From contig JADNRY010001234.1 of assembly GCA_015501585.1 (NCBI GenBank), forward strand, positions 1 through 14,351: DNA of 14,351 bases, written 5' to 3'. Both the position numbers and the translations under genes were made by a program. The number at the start of each line of letters is the position of its first letter. The stretch's first letter is position 1. The notes under the pieces were generated by a model. The model ran no database searches and was not told the origin of the DNA. It worked only from the letters and a program-made list of their open reading frames with translations. The DNA is from Rhodocollybia butyracea (taxonomy: Eukaryota > Basidiomycota > Agaricomycetes > Agaricales > Omphalotaceae). Positions 1 to 9,007 of the stretch are shown here, piece after piece.

Positions 1-1620
1 CTGCTGTGCCAGTGGGGCGACGTGTTCTATCTTGAACCCTTATTTTTCTCAGTGTATCCCAGCCTCCACCGTCAGTTTCTTCGGATTCATTTATGTCTCC
101 CGTATCCTTCACTGACTGTCACTACCAACAGACTTCAGGCCCTACAGGCAGTGGCGCTCCCGGTGGCGGCAACCCAATAGTTACTACTTCTGAATATACA
201 ACAAGCACTGTCATCCCCACCTCGGCAGCCACTCAACCGCCATATCCTGTAGTCGCTGCAAGCACGTGTGGAAGTTGGGAGCTAGTCGACAACGTTTGCT
301 GCCCGAATTATTGTCTATCCAACAATGAGTCTGAGTCATGCACAACTCCTTGCGCCGGGGGCTGTGGTACTCCACCCTCTTCAATGTGCATGTCTGGCAC
401 TATGTGTAAGAATATTTTGTTTTCATAAATATCATATTTTTTTTCACATTTGACTTGCGGAACAGGGGGAGAGCAACTCACGGTCGGAACAAACGAGCCA
501 TGGCACTACAGTGTGAGTGCGACTTGCACCTCTGCCCATACTAATACTAATATCTATACGTACAGCGCTCACTCACTTTGGTCTTACAAGCGGGGGAGCA
601 TGTGGGTTTTGGTCTCTATGGCCTATGCACCAAAGGTAGCGTCACCGCGAGCTGGACTGATCCTCTGCTCGGCACAACCTGTGATGCGTTTTGTACTGCG
701 TACCCCCTTCTCTGTCAAGATCCCAAAAATGTCACATTGCGCGGCAACTTTGCGGCGCCGAACGGGGATTACTATACTCAGGTATGCAAGAAACAGTGTA
801 TCTTGGATACAAAATAAAATACTAACACAACCCCAGTTTTGGCCCTCGTTAAGTGCAGCAATGCCAGGTGATCAAGACAACTACCTTTCGTGCGGTGAAT
901 GCTTCCAACTCATCATGACCAAGGCGGATGGGACCGACTACGCTGTGGGCGAGGAGGGATTCACACCTCCGATATACTTAGAGATTGTGGATAGCTGTCC
1001 GTGCGATGCTAACTCCAAGTGGTGCTGTACGTCGTTGTCTTTTATCGATCACGCTGCACATAGGGAATAGATGCTTACATTCTTCACAGGCGGTTCTGGT
1101 GCCGACCACTGTGGCGAGATTGACTTCAAATTCGGCTGCCCCATTCCCGAGGATAGCCACCACATGGATCTGTCTGACATTGCCATGGGTCGCTTGCAAG
1201 GCAACGGCAGCCTCACGCAGGGAGTCATCCCTATTCGTTATCAGCGAGTACCGTGTCCTAAGCCTGGAAATGCATACATATGGCTACGGGACGGTGGTGG
1301 GCCATATTACTTTGCCCTAACTGTGGTCAACACGAACGGCCTTGGCTCCGTTGTTGCGGTCGAGGTGCGAAAGCAGCGATTCTGATACCTGGATTGCGCT
1401 CGTGCATGACCCAAATTACACGAGTAGCCGACCACAGGAGCGATACGGCGCTTGGGTTCTACCCCAGGGAGATGGTCCACTTTCTTTGCCTATTGGGATC
1501 AGAGTCACTTCGCCTGATGGGCAACAGATTGTGAATGAAGAGGCTATATCGACATTTACTCCACCATCTGGGTCCGTGGCAGGATTTTACTATATTGACC
1601 TCGGCGTGCAGTTTACCTAG
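1..1620 (+). CDS. swo1: Swollenin (CBM1 + expansin-like), 5' partial, one frame break
   Basis: Secreted expansin-like protein that loosens cellulose without clear hydrolysis (family knowledge). Exons read as 1-70, 132-405, 466-512, 566-781, 837-1026 and 1090-1620, with introns of 53-63 nt that all keep phase. The window opens inside a fungal CBM1 cellulose-binding module (CCASGATCSILNPYFSQC). A Ser/Thr/Gly/Pro linker follows, then a Cys-rich stretch (CCPNYC) and the double-psi barrel domain with FGLYGLCTKGSVTASW, CGECF, IVDSCPC and the HxDLS motif (HHMDLSDIAMG). The C-terminal expansin/CBM63-like domain ends in FYYIDLGVQFT. Signal peptide and start lie upstream of the window. At about 1370-1372 the frame moves by one base: the upstream frame meets TGA at 1383-1385 while the conserved sequence (DTWIALVHDPNYTSS) continues in the next frame to the TAG at 1618-1620. 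No intron can explain this. One extra A in AAA would. Identity is firm; whether the gene works in this strain is open. Confidence 0.9.
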
Positions 1621-2123
1621 TCTGTAAAGCCTGTAGGGACGGACCCAAGGGATGTTGATATTTGGAATCTGGTATTTTTGAGTAGCTCCCGACATATCTA
1701 TGGTAATAAGTTTTTATAAATTCCTTGAGCGGGCTCAGCTGAATATTCCCAACCCCGGGAGAGGTGGCTCCAGTTTTTTCTTCTTCGTTTTTATTTGCCT
1801 TTTTGTGAAAAAACCTGTGAGCGAGTGACGCCTCCAGGAAGGGGGGGGGGGTCGTATCGTAGGGAATACGTGCAGTTGGAGGTAACTAGATGTGATAGAG
1901 AGTGGGGAGTAGGAAGTGCAAGCCCCTTTCTAGATTTTAATCTAGACGAGGGGAGTCTGGCCATCAAATTTTCAGATAGATGGTTTTTACGATTCCAGAG
2001 CTGAGTTTGTAATACACAATCGACGAATCATCTGAAACTACGGCGAGGTATATGGAAGATGGATTATCTAAGGCTTCAAACACGTCTTTTAACCTGTAGA
2101 GAAAAAATCAAGATGTCTTTCAC
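1621..2123. other. Intergenic region with G11 run
   Basis: 3' flank of the swollenin gene. I see no convincing coding sequence. An 11-base G run lies at 1841-1851, inside an otherwise unremarkable stretch; it is a likely place for length polymorphism or miscalling. A short open stretch at 1795-2004 runs through it and lacks any protein-like pattern. Confidence 0.5.
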
Positions 2124-2457
2124 CTAGTCGAGCAAGACCAAGACGTACCAAACCATGGAAATTGACTCTGCGAGTGCACATGGTACGACGTGTAGCAGTG
2201 AGTCAGCGTCCGCAGCAGTCTTGGGTCTCCGTCCTTGAATTTCCACCCCGCTTGCATACTTGGCCCAGATCTTTGACTTCAACGTCACGCCATTGTTGAG
2301 CTAAAAATAATGTTTGGAAACAGATTAGGAATACGCGTTTTGGTGAGGATGCCTTGCCTAGTTTAAGATCATTATACGTTTGAAAAAGTGCACCTCCATG
2401 AGCTGGATATCTTTCCACCACAGAAGCGAGGGCGGAATAGGAAGGGTGTATGTCCAT
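2124..2457 (-). CDS. Weak candidate small gene or gene remnant, minus strand
   Basis: I do not recognise this. From an ATG at 2455-2457 the minus strand reads MDIHPSYSALASVVERYPAH and onward for 35 codons to AAG at 2353. A GC-AG intron at 2301-2352 (52 nt, acceptor preceded by a T-rich tract) would join it in phase to a second exon, 2300-2124, that starts LNNGVTLKSKIWAKYASG and ends at a TAG. That makes 93 aa. Intron size and phase match the other genes here, but the donor (AAG/GCATCC) is weak and no domain is visible. A TATATAAAC sequence at about 2582-2590 (minus strand) could be its TATA box; the MITE has inserted at its edge. A chance open frame is a real alternative. Confidence 0.22.
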
Positions 2458-2590
2458 GGGAGTTTGGAGTTGGTGTTAGCTGAGGCTACGTGAGCTTGTG
2501 TACGGCCAGCGTAGGTGTATAAGGCAATAGTGGTTGTCTACAAAGTTGTAGAATCGTGTACTGGGATCTGGCGGACCGGTTGTTTATATA

Positions 2591-2669
2591 CAGACGTTTC
2601 AAAAATTCTTGTCCCACGGGCCAAAAACGCCAAAATTAATCCGTAAAATACAAAAAAACAAAAAAAATG
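2591..2669 (+). repeat. Left terminal inverted repeat of the MITE
   Basis: Begins CAGACGTTTCAAAAATTC and contains the GC-richer block GTCCCACGGGCC, then an A-rich inner part (A7-C-A8). It pairs with 3218-3296 on the opposite strand. The two ends differ at three positions: CCGT versus TCGT, and the place of the C inside the A-run. Confidence 0.9.
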
Positions 2670-3217
2670 TTTCCTGACTTAGTTCTACATGTTCTCGGCC
2701 TTATTTTTACTTCTAAATTATCTACTGTCGTTACTGAAGACAAAGATGATCCATTCATGGACAAACCGGGTAAAGAGACAGCTTTTTTCATGATTTCTAC
2801 ACATCTGACTATGAATTAAAATTCAAGCTCGAGCTGCCCAGTTCATGATGAAATTGTAAACATTAGCAGTGAGGGTGAGTAACAATGAAGTGGAGACAGT
2901 GGATGAGATGAAAGTGGAGGAGGTACGGAAGAGCAGTGGTACAGAGTCCAAAGATCATTTTTTCGAGGCTCTATCTGTCGCCCCGAAGTCCCAGAGGATA
3001 AAAACCTTCGAAGATATCGTCGAGCAAATCTTCTGCCATCTTTGTTTCGTCAAAAAAAAAACCATCTGGTTGGCCGAGCAATGAGTGCTTCATATCTCAT
3101 CACGCTGCGCCACGAGTTTCCTATTGAGCTCGAAGTCGTTGGGATTCATACAGAGTCACTAATGTGATAGTATACCATAGTGTAGCAGCAATGGAATACG
3201 ACGAAAGAACCAGTAAA
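2670..3217. other. MITE interior, possible captured coding fragment
   Basis: 548 bp between the repeats. The plus strand is open from about 2869 to the TGA at 3082-3084, reading VEEVRKSSGTESKDHFFEAL and similar, with a hydrophilic, protein-like first half; it crosses an A-run near 3051-3061. No ATG-led conserved domain or transposase motif (DDE/D) is visible. It could be a piece of host gene carried by the element or chance. I cannot name it. Confidence 0.3.
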
Positions 3218-3296
3218 CATTTTTTTGTTTTTTTTGTATTTTACGAATTAATTTTGGCGTTTTTGGCCCGTGGGACAAGAATTTTTGAAACGTCTG
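3218..3296 (-). repeat. Right terminal inverted repeat of the MITE
   Basis: Reverse complement of the left repeat with three mismatches in 79 positions. It is followed directly by the TA copy at 3297-3298. A 72-codon open stretch crossing this repeat is a by-product of its T-rich strand and is not a gene. Confidence 0.9.
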
Positions 3297-3436
3297 TAAG
3301 TAATGACTTTTCGGTTTCATCCGTCTTCCCTTTTACTCGGCTTTTACTCACAACCACGGATTTTCTACTCGTGAGCATCTAACTAGTCTGCAATGTATTT
3401 ATCGTTCAACTTGCTTTTCACAGTAACACTCGCTCC

Positions 3437-4391
3437 ATGTCGTCACCCGGCTGCGTTCGGATATCTTCTCAGGAACTCGCCCAGCTTAAATCATCCGTTA
3501 GAACATTCAAACTCCCTTCTCGCCAGGATTACGAGAGTATAGAGGCTCGCTATTTCGTGGAACGACAAAAATCTCTTGGAATCTTGAACGTGGAACGCTA
3601 TAGTCATACCCGCCGATGTTTGCTCAATATGCCTCAATGGGAAGATCGACCCATGCTTCAAGGCTTCGATATAGTCTCCAAAGATGCTATAATTGACGAT
3701 CAAGCCAACGACGTCTTCCTACCCTATGATTCATCTGACAGCACGCCAGTGTTAACTTTTCTAGGTCGCATAGCTATCCCTCAGGATCAAATCTACGACA
3801 CTCTCTGTTACTGCCATCTGAAGACTGACCACGGAGATGACTTTCAAACGCTCGCTTTTGTACGAAAAACATACATCTTCGTTCCATCTCGAGTTGTTCG
3901 CGAGTTTGTGGACGCATGCCCTACTTGCGCTACTAGGCGAGCAGCGAAGTTGTCAGTCGGTGTAGAAGAGTTTAGTAACCCTGTCTCGGACAACGATCTC
4001 CAATCAAACAACTCTTTCGACCTCTTGTCTAACGAGGAGCGCGACGGGCTTTTTTACGTCCGTGTTCTCTAATCTCAGTTTCAATGATTTGGATCCCAAG
4101 ACTTTGCAGGCGCCTCCTCCATTGTTTTCTCGTCTGTCTGCTACTTCTAGAGGCTCCCACGACAGTCATCCTCAGAGCCTTCCTATGTCCCGCGAAGTAT
4201 CGCTTTTTCAAGGTCTTCCGAACGGTTGGCAGTACTTCACCGACTACGATGACGCGCGTAAAGATTTCGTGGAGAACAAGGAGGAAGCACTGTCTGAACA
4301 ACTCAAACCTGACGTGCCTAAGAAGCGTCCTAGAATACCTAGTATTGCGCCTTTACGGAGCGCCAACTTCAATATCGGTGGTACAGAGTGA
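3437..4391 (+). CDS. Integrase-type H2C2 zinc-binding protein, one frame break
   Basis: Function unknown. The ATG at 3437 starts MSSPGCVRISSQELAQL. At residues 127-164 there is a motif like the zinc-binding N-terminal domain of retroelement integrases: H127 and H132 (CHLKTDH), then C161 and C164 (VDACPTCATRR), with the usual helical spacer (LAFVRKTYIFVP). No reverse transcriptase, RNase H or DDE core is found nearby, so this may be a domesticated integrase fragment (inference). The first frame ends at a TAA at 4070-4072. A protein-like continuation (VFSNLSFNDLDPKTLQ to a basic KKRPRIPSIAPLRS tail) lies one base over and ends at TGA 4389-4391. Dropping one T from the T6 run at 4050-4055 joins them as DGLFTSVFSNLSF. 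An intron at 3952-4078 (GTCAGT...CTCAG) also keeps phase, but it is 127 nt long and its content looks coding. Sequence at 4461-4535 (MHRVEGLPSDFDNVIS) may be a further 3' part. Confidence 0.6.
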
Positions 4392-4709
4392 GGATTGTGC
4401 TGTCTGGTGGGTGAATTCAATTACTGACCTCAGTATAATCCTGATTGATATTCAAAGCAAATGCACCGCGTTGAAGGCCTTCCGTCTGATTTCGATAATG
4501 TAATATCTGGAGTTATATACTTTACTGGCCATTGAATATCCAACTCAAAAGTCTTCTCGAAGAACTTCTCTCACAACACCACCCGCCAGCATCATTGTGT
4601 TCCTCAACCCTGTATGAGTCGCAAGGCCATTCTCCTCGTCTACTTGTGCGAATTTTGATCTACGTTTGTATGACTAAAGATAGAGGAAGAGCAGAAGTAA
4701 TTAGTCCAC
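4392..4709. other. Intergenic region between convergent genes
   Basis: 318 bp shared by the 3' ends of the H2C2 gene (plus) and the helicase gene (minus). A short coding-like stretch at 4461-4535 could be a detached 3' exon of the H2C2 gene, but an in-frame TGA just upstream (about 4445) prevents simple reading. Nothing else is visible. Confidence 0.4.
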
Positions 4710-7700
4710 TTACTCAAGACGAGATATCCAAGCACCATCATCCTCAATATTAAGTTCAGGACCAACGTATCTGTGTCAAAAGGCATTCAAGTTGAGCTAC
4801 TCGAGCCCAAAAACAGTACGTACAGATTATTTCTGGACGCAAACTGTAGAAACCCTTTCCAATATGGATCGCATTTAAGAAGGTTACCGTTTCCTATGAT
4901 CACTAGGAGTTCCTTTGCCCGTGTTATAGCGACATTCATTCTGCGGAGAAATGGGTAGTTGAAAACACATCTGGATCGGAGCAAATATGCTGACCTCTTT
5001 TTCTCAAACACCAAACCGATGCCCTTCTGTTTATCCTCACTCAAGAATCTCGCGCTAGACCTCACACACGATATGATCACCACTCGTTTCTCTCTACCTT
5101 GAAAATCTTCCACGGTTCCAACATCCACTCGAGATAGAGAGGCTTGTCTCAATTTCTCTCGAACTTTCCATACTTGTTCTCGCCATGGAGCGAGAACACC
5201 GATTTCTTCGGGTTGAAGTGTTGGAAAGCTCTTTGAAGCTTCAGACATCAACGATGTGATAACGTTGAAGATATGTTCGATTTCGCCCAAGTTGAACCAC
5301 GTAGCTCGCTGGAGAAATATCAACGATATTTACTATACCTAATGCGTGGAACACGAACCTCATCAACACTTTCATCGTTGGCGTCACAGCCCAAAAACAT
5401 TACGGGGAATTTATTGTTAGATAGACCTTGCCATGAGATTAGGCCATTGCTGGCGCAGGGCTCCAGTGATTCCTGGATCAAATTGCAGACGGTCAGCTCA
5501 TTCCAACATAAAAATGAACCAGATACATTATAAAATAAAGCAGAAGCTGGCATTAGAATTGCGGGATCCGAACGATAGTTCTGCAAAAGAGTAAGAAATT
5601 GATGCCAGAATCACTACGAATACTAACTTTGACGAGGTTCACAAAAGGTTTAAACGGTGCACAAACTGAACTCTGGTGAATCGGAAGACTGGCATGGCGC
5701 GCTTCCGGGTGTTGTGCGTATAGAGGTCTACCAAAGAGACGCTCGAGCAGGGAAAGATCCAGTTCATAGTTACGTGCCTCTGGCGATGTGATGATAGGCC
5801 CCACTATGTTAACGCGTTAAACCATCTGGTTGCGCGGTAGAAAGAATTGTAATTTACGTTGATTAGGGTCACCGCATAGACAAAGTTGCGGTGTAGTCGC
5901 CAACGGATGATAGCAGGCGCTCGTTGTATTGGGGATCTCGCTATGTGACTGGTCACCGTCGAAAAGATCCGTTCGTGTAAGAACAACTGATATTGGCACC
6001 AAAAGCTCGGGCTCCGATCCTTGCGCAGCCTACAATTTCGTTAATGACAGAAGACAACACGGGAGCAAGTATAACAACCTCGTCAATGAGTAGATGAGTC
6101 CAATGAGGAATTATCTGATGTTTCATTATCCGGTGTGGATGCAAAGACATCATTGTATGCTTTTCAAACTCGCAGAGTGCCGAGTTTGTACACAGAGCTT
6201 CGACGAGGATATTTGCATCAAGACACGATGTCACCACGACACGATAACTCATGAGTGATTTCCAAGGAGGAAGGGCGAACCTATCGTTTTCAACGTCTTC
6301 CGAGTCAAAACGGACATTTAGAGAACGTGAGTTTCGTTTATGAACAAGCGAACTTACAGCAAAATTGACGAATCGGATCTGGAACTTCCGCGAATGTCCT
6401 GTTTTGGTCATTGAGACGAAGCATGTCGCCTGGTTTGAGAGAGACGCCAAGACGCTGAGCCAATGTATCGGTTGCTGGGTTTGAGGGTGCGCAAAGCAAG
6501 ATGTGAGCTTCAGGTTGAGTTCGTAAAATTTGGTGAACGCTTTCCACCACGGTCCTGAACATAGTTCAGGTTATTCAGCTCATAATACATACATAACCAG
6601 CATTACCTGGTCTACAACTACAAGTTAACATATAGTGTCAGAAACAAAGAGACAATCACCTTTCCTGTTCCTGGAGGACCATAGATGAGAAATGGTACGG
6701 GAGATTGGTACATGGAGATAGCAGATGCTGCTAGCTGGCACAAAGAATGAGGATGCAAATTTATAGCAAATGTAGCGAAGCTGACTCAACCCGTTGTTCG
6801 GTATTTAGTCCATTGTCGATCCACATCCCCCCCGTGATGTTTGGTGGTGTAGAAGGTATAGGAGGGTTGAGATGTAGATCCTCCAACTCTGGGAACATCC
6901 ATCGGTGGGCCATATCACGTTGTCCGTTTATTGCTAGTGCACCGCCGAGAGTTAACGTAGCAACATCCATCACGACTGAGGGACGCGCATTGGTCAAAAA
7001 CGAAACATTGAAGACTGGAGGAACCTCCTCCTCGGCCTTGTAGATAGGAAGTCCTCTCGACGTCTTTTGACCAGGAGCAGGGGGGATATACATTTCGATG
7101 TGTTGCTTGAGCGCAGGACAGTAAAAATCTGTGAAAGTTGTGAACGAGAAACGAGGGAACCCATCAAAAAAACTTACGAATAAAACCTTCTCGTTTTCTA
7201 AGGCTAATTACTCGACCTTCAAAAGCGATACCAGATCCAATCTGCCATTCAACTAGGATCTCACGCAGCTGAAGAATATCTCCAATGTCCAACCTGGGAT
7301 AATTTTCGCGAATTCCGGGTGATGAAATTGCAAACTCGGAATTTTTCCAATCCAAGGCCCTGATCTTCATCTGCCAAAATATGATTTTCTGTTTATCGGC
7401 AGCCAACTGTTCCAATTCCCAGGATAGTAAACAGTTCCAATGCTGTCGATATTCCTGGGCATTCAATGGTGGACATAAACCAGACTTTGAGGGAGGAGGG
7501 ATAGCAAGGAGAGAAGATGGGTATAAACTGGCAATTTTTTCAATAATTGGATCTGGTAGGAAAGATGTGATATATAGAGATGGAGGGAAGGAAGGAATTG
7601 GATCAAGAATTTTCAGTGTTTGAGCTTGTCCTTGAATGTTTTTTAGAAATCGGGGAACGAAAATTTGGGCCTATGTGAGTTTGAGTATTGGAATACGGAG

Positions 7701-8216
7701 ATAGATATATAGATACATATTTATCAAAGGTAAAGGAATCAGTTTTCTGTGGATTTGAGTATATTTATGTAAATAAGAATTTCAACCTAAACTTACTTCA
7801 AGTTCATTATTTTTGGGTTCCCCAAGAGGAGTTTGATTGTTTACTGGATCTTTGATTTCGATCGCCTTGGTTTGCAAGCTCCCCATATGGGGAGAGGAAG
7901 AGAAGCCAGGAAGGGGGCCAATTCTGCCGTTCCAGAAGACGTCGATGACGAGACCCTGATGTAGAGCGGAAATGGTGGCGGAGGGCTGACGAGTACGAGT
8001 CTGATATGCTTCTTGTCCAACAGGCACTGGTCTTTCAGGATCAGAGTGTGGAATATACCAGGCGTCACCGGTATGTTGCAGCAACGGGTATCCTAAAGGA
8101 GGATTGTGACCAGGTGGAAAGGGATATGCAGCGGGACCATGGTTTACAGGATATGGATGGTAGTAGGGAGGCGCAGCGTAAAATTGTGAAGGGCCCGGGG
8201 CATATTGAAAGTTCAT
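4710..8216 (-). CDS. MOV10: MOV10/SDE3-type RNA helicase (SF1, UPF1-like), complete
   Basis: ATP-dependent 5'-3' RNA helicase of the MOV10/SDE3/Armitage family, known elsewhere for roles in RNA silencing and retroelement control. Thirteen exons: 8216-7797, 7670-7178, 7128-6791, 6734-6660, 6611-6607, 6554-6358, 6296-6079, 6029-5858, 5803-5628, 5580-5359, 5308-4995, 4940-4824 and 4770-4710. They sum to 2808 nt, 935 aa, with every phase matching. Residues 1-115 are Pro/Tyr-rich and disordered-looking. A beta-barrel-like region sits near 230-305. The helicase core has motif I GPPGTGKT (436-443), Ia LLCAPSNPATDT, a CYVENDRFALPPW block, motif II DEAA (581-584), III CGDPNQLGP (634-642), NYRSDPAI (699-706), motif V VGTVEDFQGRE (835-845) and VI NVAITRA (879-885). 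Introns are 47-61 nt except the first (126 nt). Motif order and the stop after WISRLE fit a full-length protein. The gene is intact, unlike several neighbours. Confidence 0.95.
6607..6611 (-). other. 5-nt microexon (ACCAG) of the helicase gene
   Basis: Between exon GGA-ACA-GGA-AAG (ends 6660) and exon G-ACC-GTG (starts 6554), direct splicing of the 105-nt gap would shift the frame and lose the Walker A threonine. Two introns of normal size, 6612-6659 (48 nt, GTGATT...GTTGTAG) and 6555-6606 (52 nt, GTAATG...GTTCAG), leave the 5-nt exon ACCAG. This restores the frame and gives GPPGTGKTRTVVESVHQIL, the expected family pattern. Strong by sequence logic, but not shown by transcript data. Confidence 0.85.
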
Positions 8217-9007
8217 AACCGAGGGTGATCTGAGCGGGAAAGGTTCACTTTAAAGCAGAAATAAGGTGTGAAGAGCTTAGAATAAGAGAGCTTGATGCAT
8301 GCATATAAGTAACATATAAAGATGTGAAACCTATTTGACGCCTGTCGTCAAGTTCGCACCGTGACTTTTGCTGGATTCGCTCATTACACAGGATGAGCCA
8401 TCTATATACTGTATATTGTATAAGTATCGTTTATATGTGATGAACCTCTAAAAGGTTAACCGCAAGCCCAATTGATTGCACAAAACTCTTTTCAGAGGTC
8501 GAAAATGTTACTCCAATTTTTGGCCTGATGTGCTTATGTTGTGCTTGCTCTTTTAAGATGGTGCATCACGACTTCAAGACACTTGAATCTCATTTCTTAA
8601 CACTTCCAGAATAGCACCTTTCTGTGACTAACACATTGATATATCAGCGGGAAAAAAAAAAAAAAAGCTTGGCCCTGACTGTTGATACTTGCAAACAACT
8701 TGAGGGCAGATACTCAGCGCTCAGCGCTCAACCAATGCTCATTGGTTGAGATTTAACTGTGTTTATGTACTATGTTCATACTTATTCGAGTAAGGACAAC
8801 TGAGTTTCAAAGCGATTACTATCGGGGGGACATGGGCGAACCATGCGACACAGATAAGACGGAATCAGTAGGTTAGTCCTTTTTTGTCTCTCAAAACGTT
8901 CCATCGTCATTGTCAGGACCTTTGTGGATCGATTCAGACGATTTGAAGTCGAGGATCCCTGCGCGCTGCAAGGACCGGTAGTCGTCGCCAGATGCATGGC
9001 ACAAGGA
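8217..9007. promoter_or_regulatory. Upstream region of the helicase gene and 3' flank of LCL3
   Basis: 791 bp that should hold the helicase promoter (minus strand) and the LCL3 3' end. It contains AT-rich stretches near 8296-8320, an A15 run at 8652-8666, a short tandem repeat at 8713-8730 and a CCAAT-bearing palindrome at 8727-8750. A 126-codon open stretch at 8782-9162 on the minus strand overlaps the last LCL3 exon in another frame and has no protein-like pattern. Confidence 0.4.
8713..8750. repeat. CTCAGCG tandem repeat plus CCAAT palindrome
   Basis: CTCAGCG occurs twice and a partial third time (8713-8730). It runs into a perfect palindrome, CTCAACCAATG-CT-CATTGGTTGAG (8727-8750, 11-bp arms, 2-bp centre), which holds one CCAAT box on each strand. 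CCAAT boxes bind the Hap2/3/5 complex in fungi. It lies about 510 bp upstream of the helicase ATG, so its target is uncertain. Confidence 0.55.

Larger units (their letters stand above)
2591..3296. mobile_element. MITE (non-autonomous, TA target site, mariner/pogo-like)
   Basis: A 706-bp element bounded by 79-bp terminal inverted repeats, 2591-2669 and 3218-3296. The first 50 bases are identical between the two ends and 76 of 79 positions match overall. Both ends begin CAGACGTTTC read inwards. TA dinucleotides directly flank the element (2589-2590 and 3297-3298), the target duplication expected of Tc1/mariner/pogo-type transposases. No transposase is encoded, so it must be mobilised in trans if it is active. 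The near-identity of the repeats suggests a fairly recent insertion. The family assignment rests only on the TA duplication and the CAG-like end. Confidence 0.85.

Noticed and set aside
1364..1375. 12-nt GT...AG stretch as an intron in swollenin
   Set aside because: Far too short to splice, and its length (a multiple of three) would not fix the frame.
1841..1851. G11 run as a functional element
   Set aside because: Single short homopolymer without other signals; more likely a length-variable site.
3164..3382. 72-codon plus-strand open frame
   Set aside because: Runs through the T-rich right inverted repeat of the MITE; hydrophobic composition is a by-product of T-runs.
4084..4503. 139-codon plus-strand open frame
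   Set aside because: Out-of-frame shadow of the C-terminal half of the H2C2 gene; it lacks the protein-like pattern of the 4062-4391 frame.
6555..6659. Frameshift in the helicase Walker A motif
   Set aside because: At first it looked like a broken gene, but a 5-nt exon flanked by two standard introns restores frame and motif exactly.
6747..7043. Plus-strand open frame opposite helicase exon 3
   Set aside because: Antisense to a well-supported helicase exon; no independent evidence.
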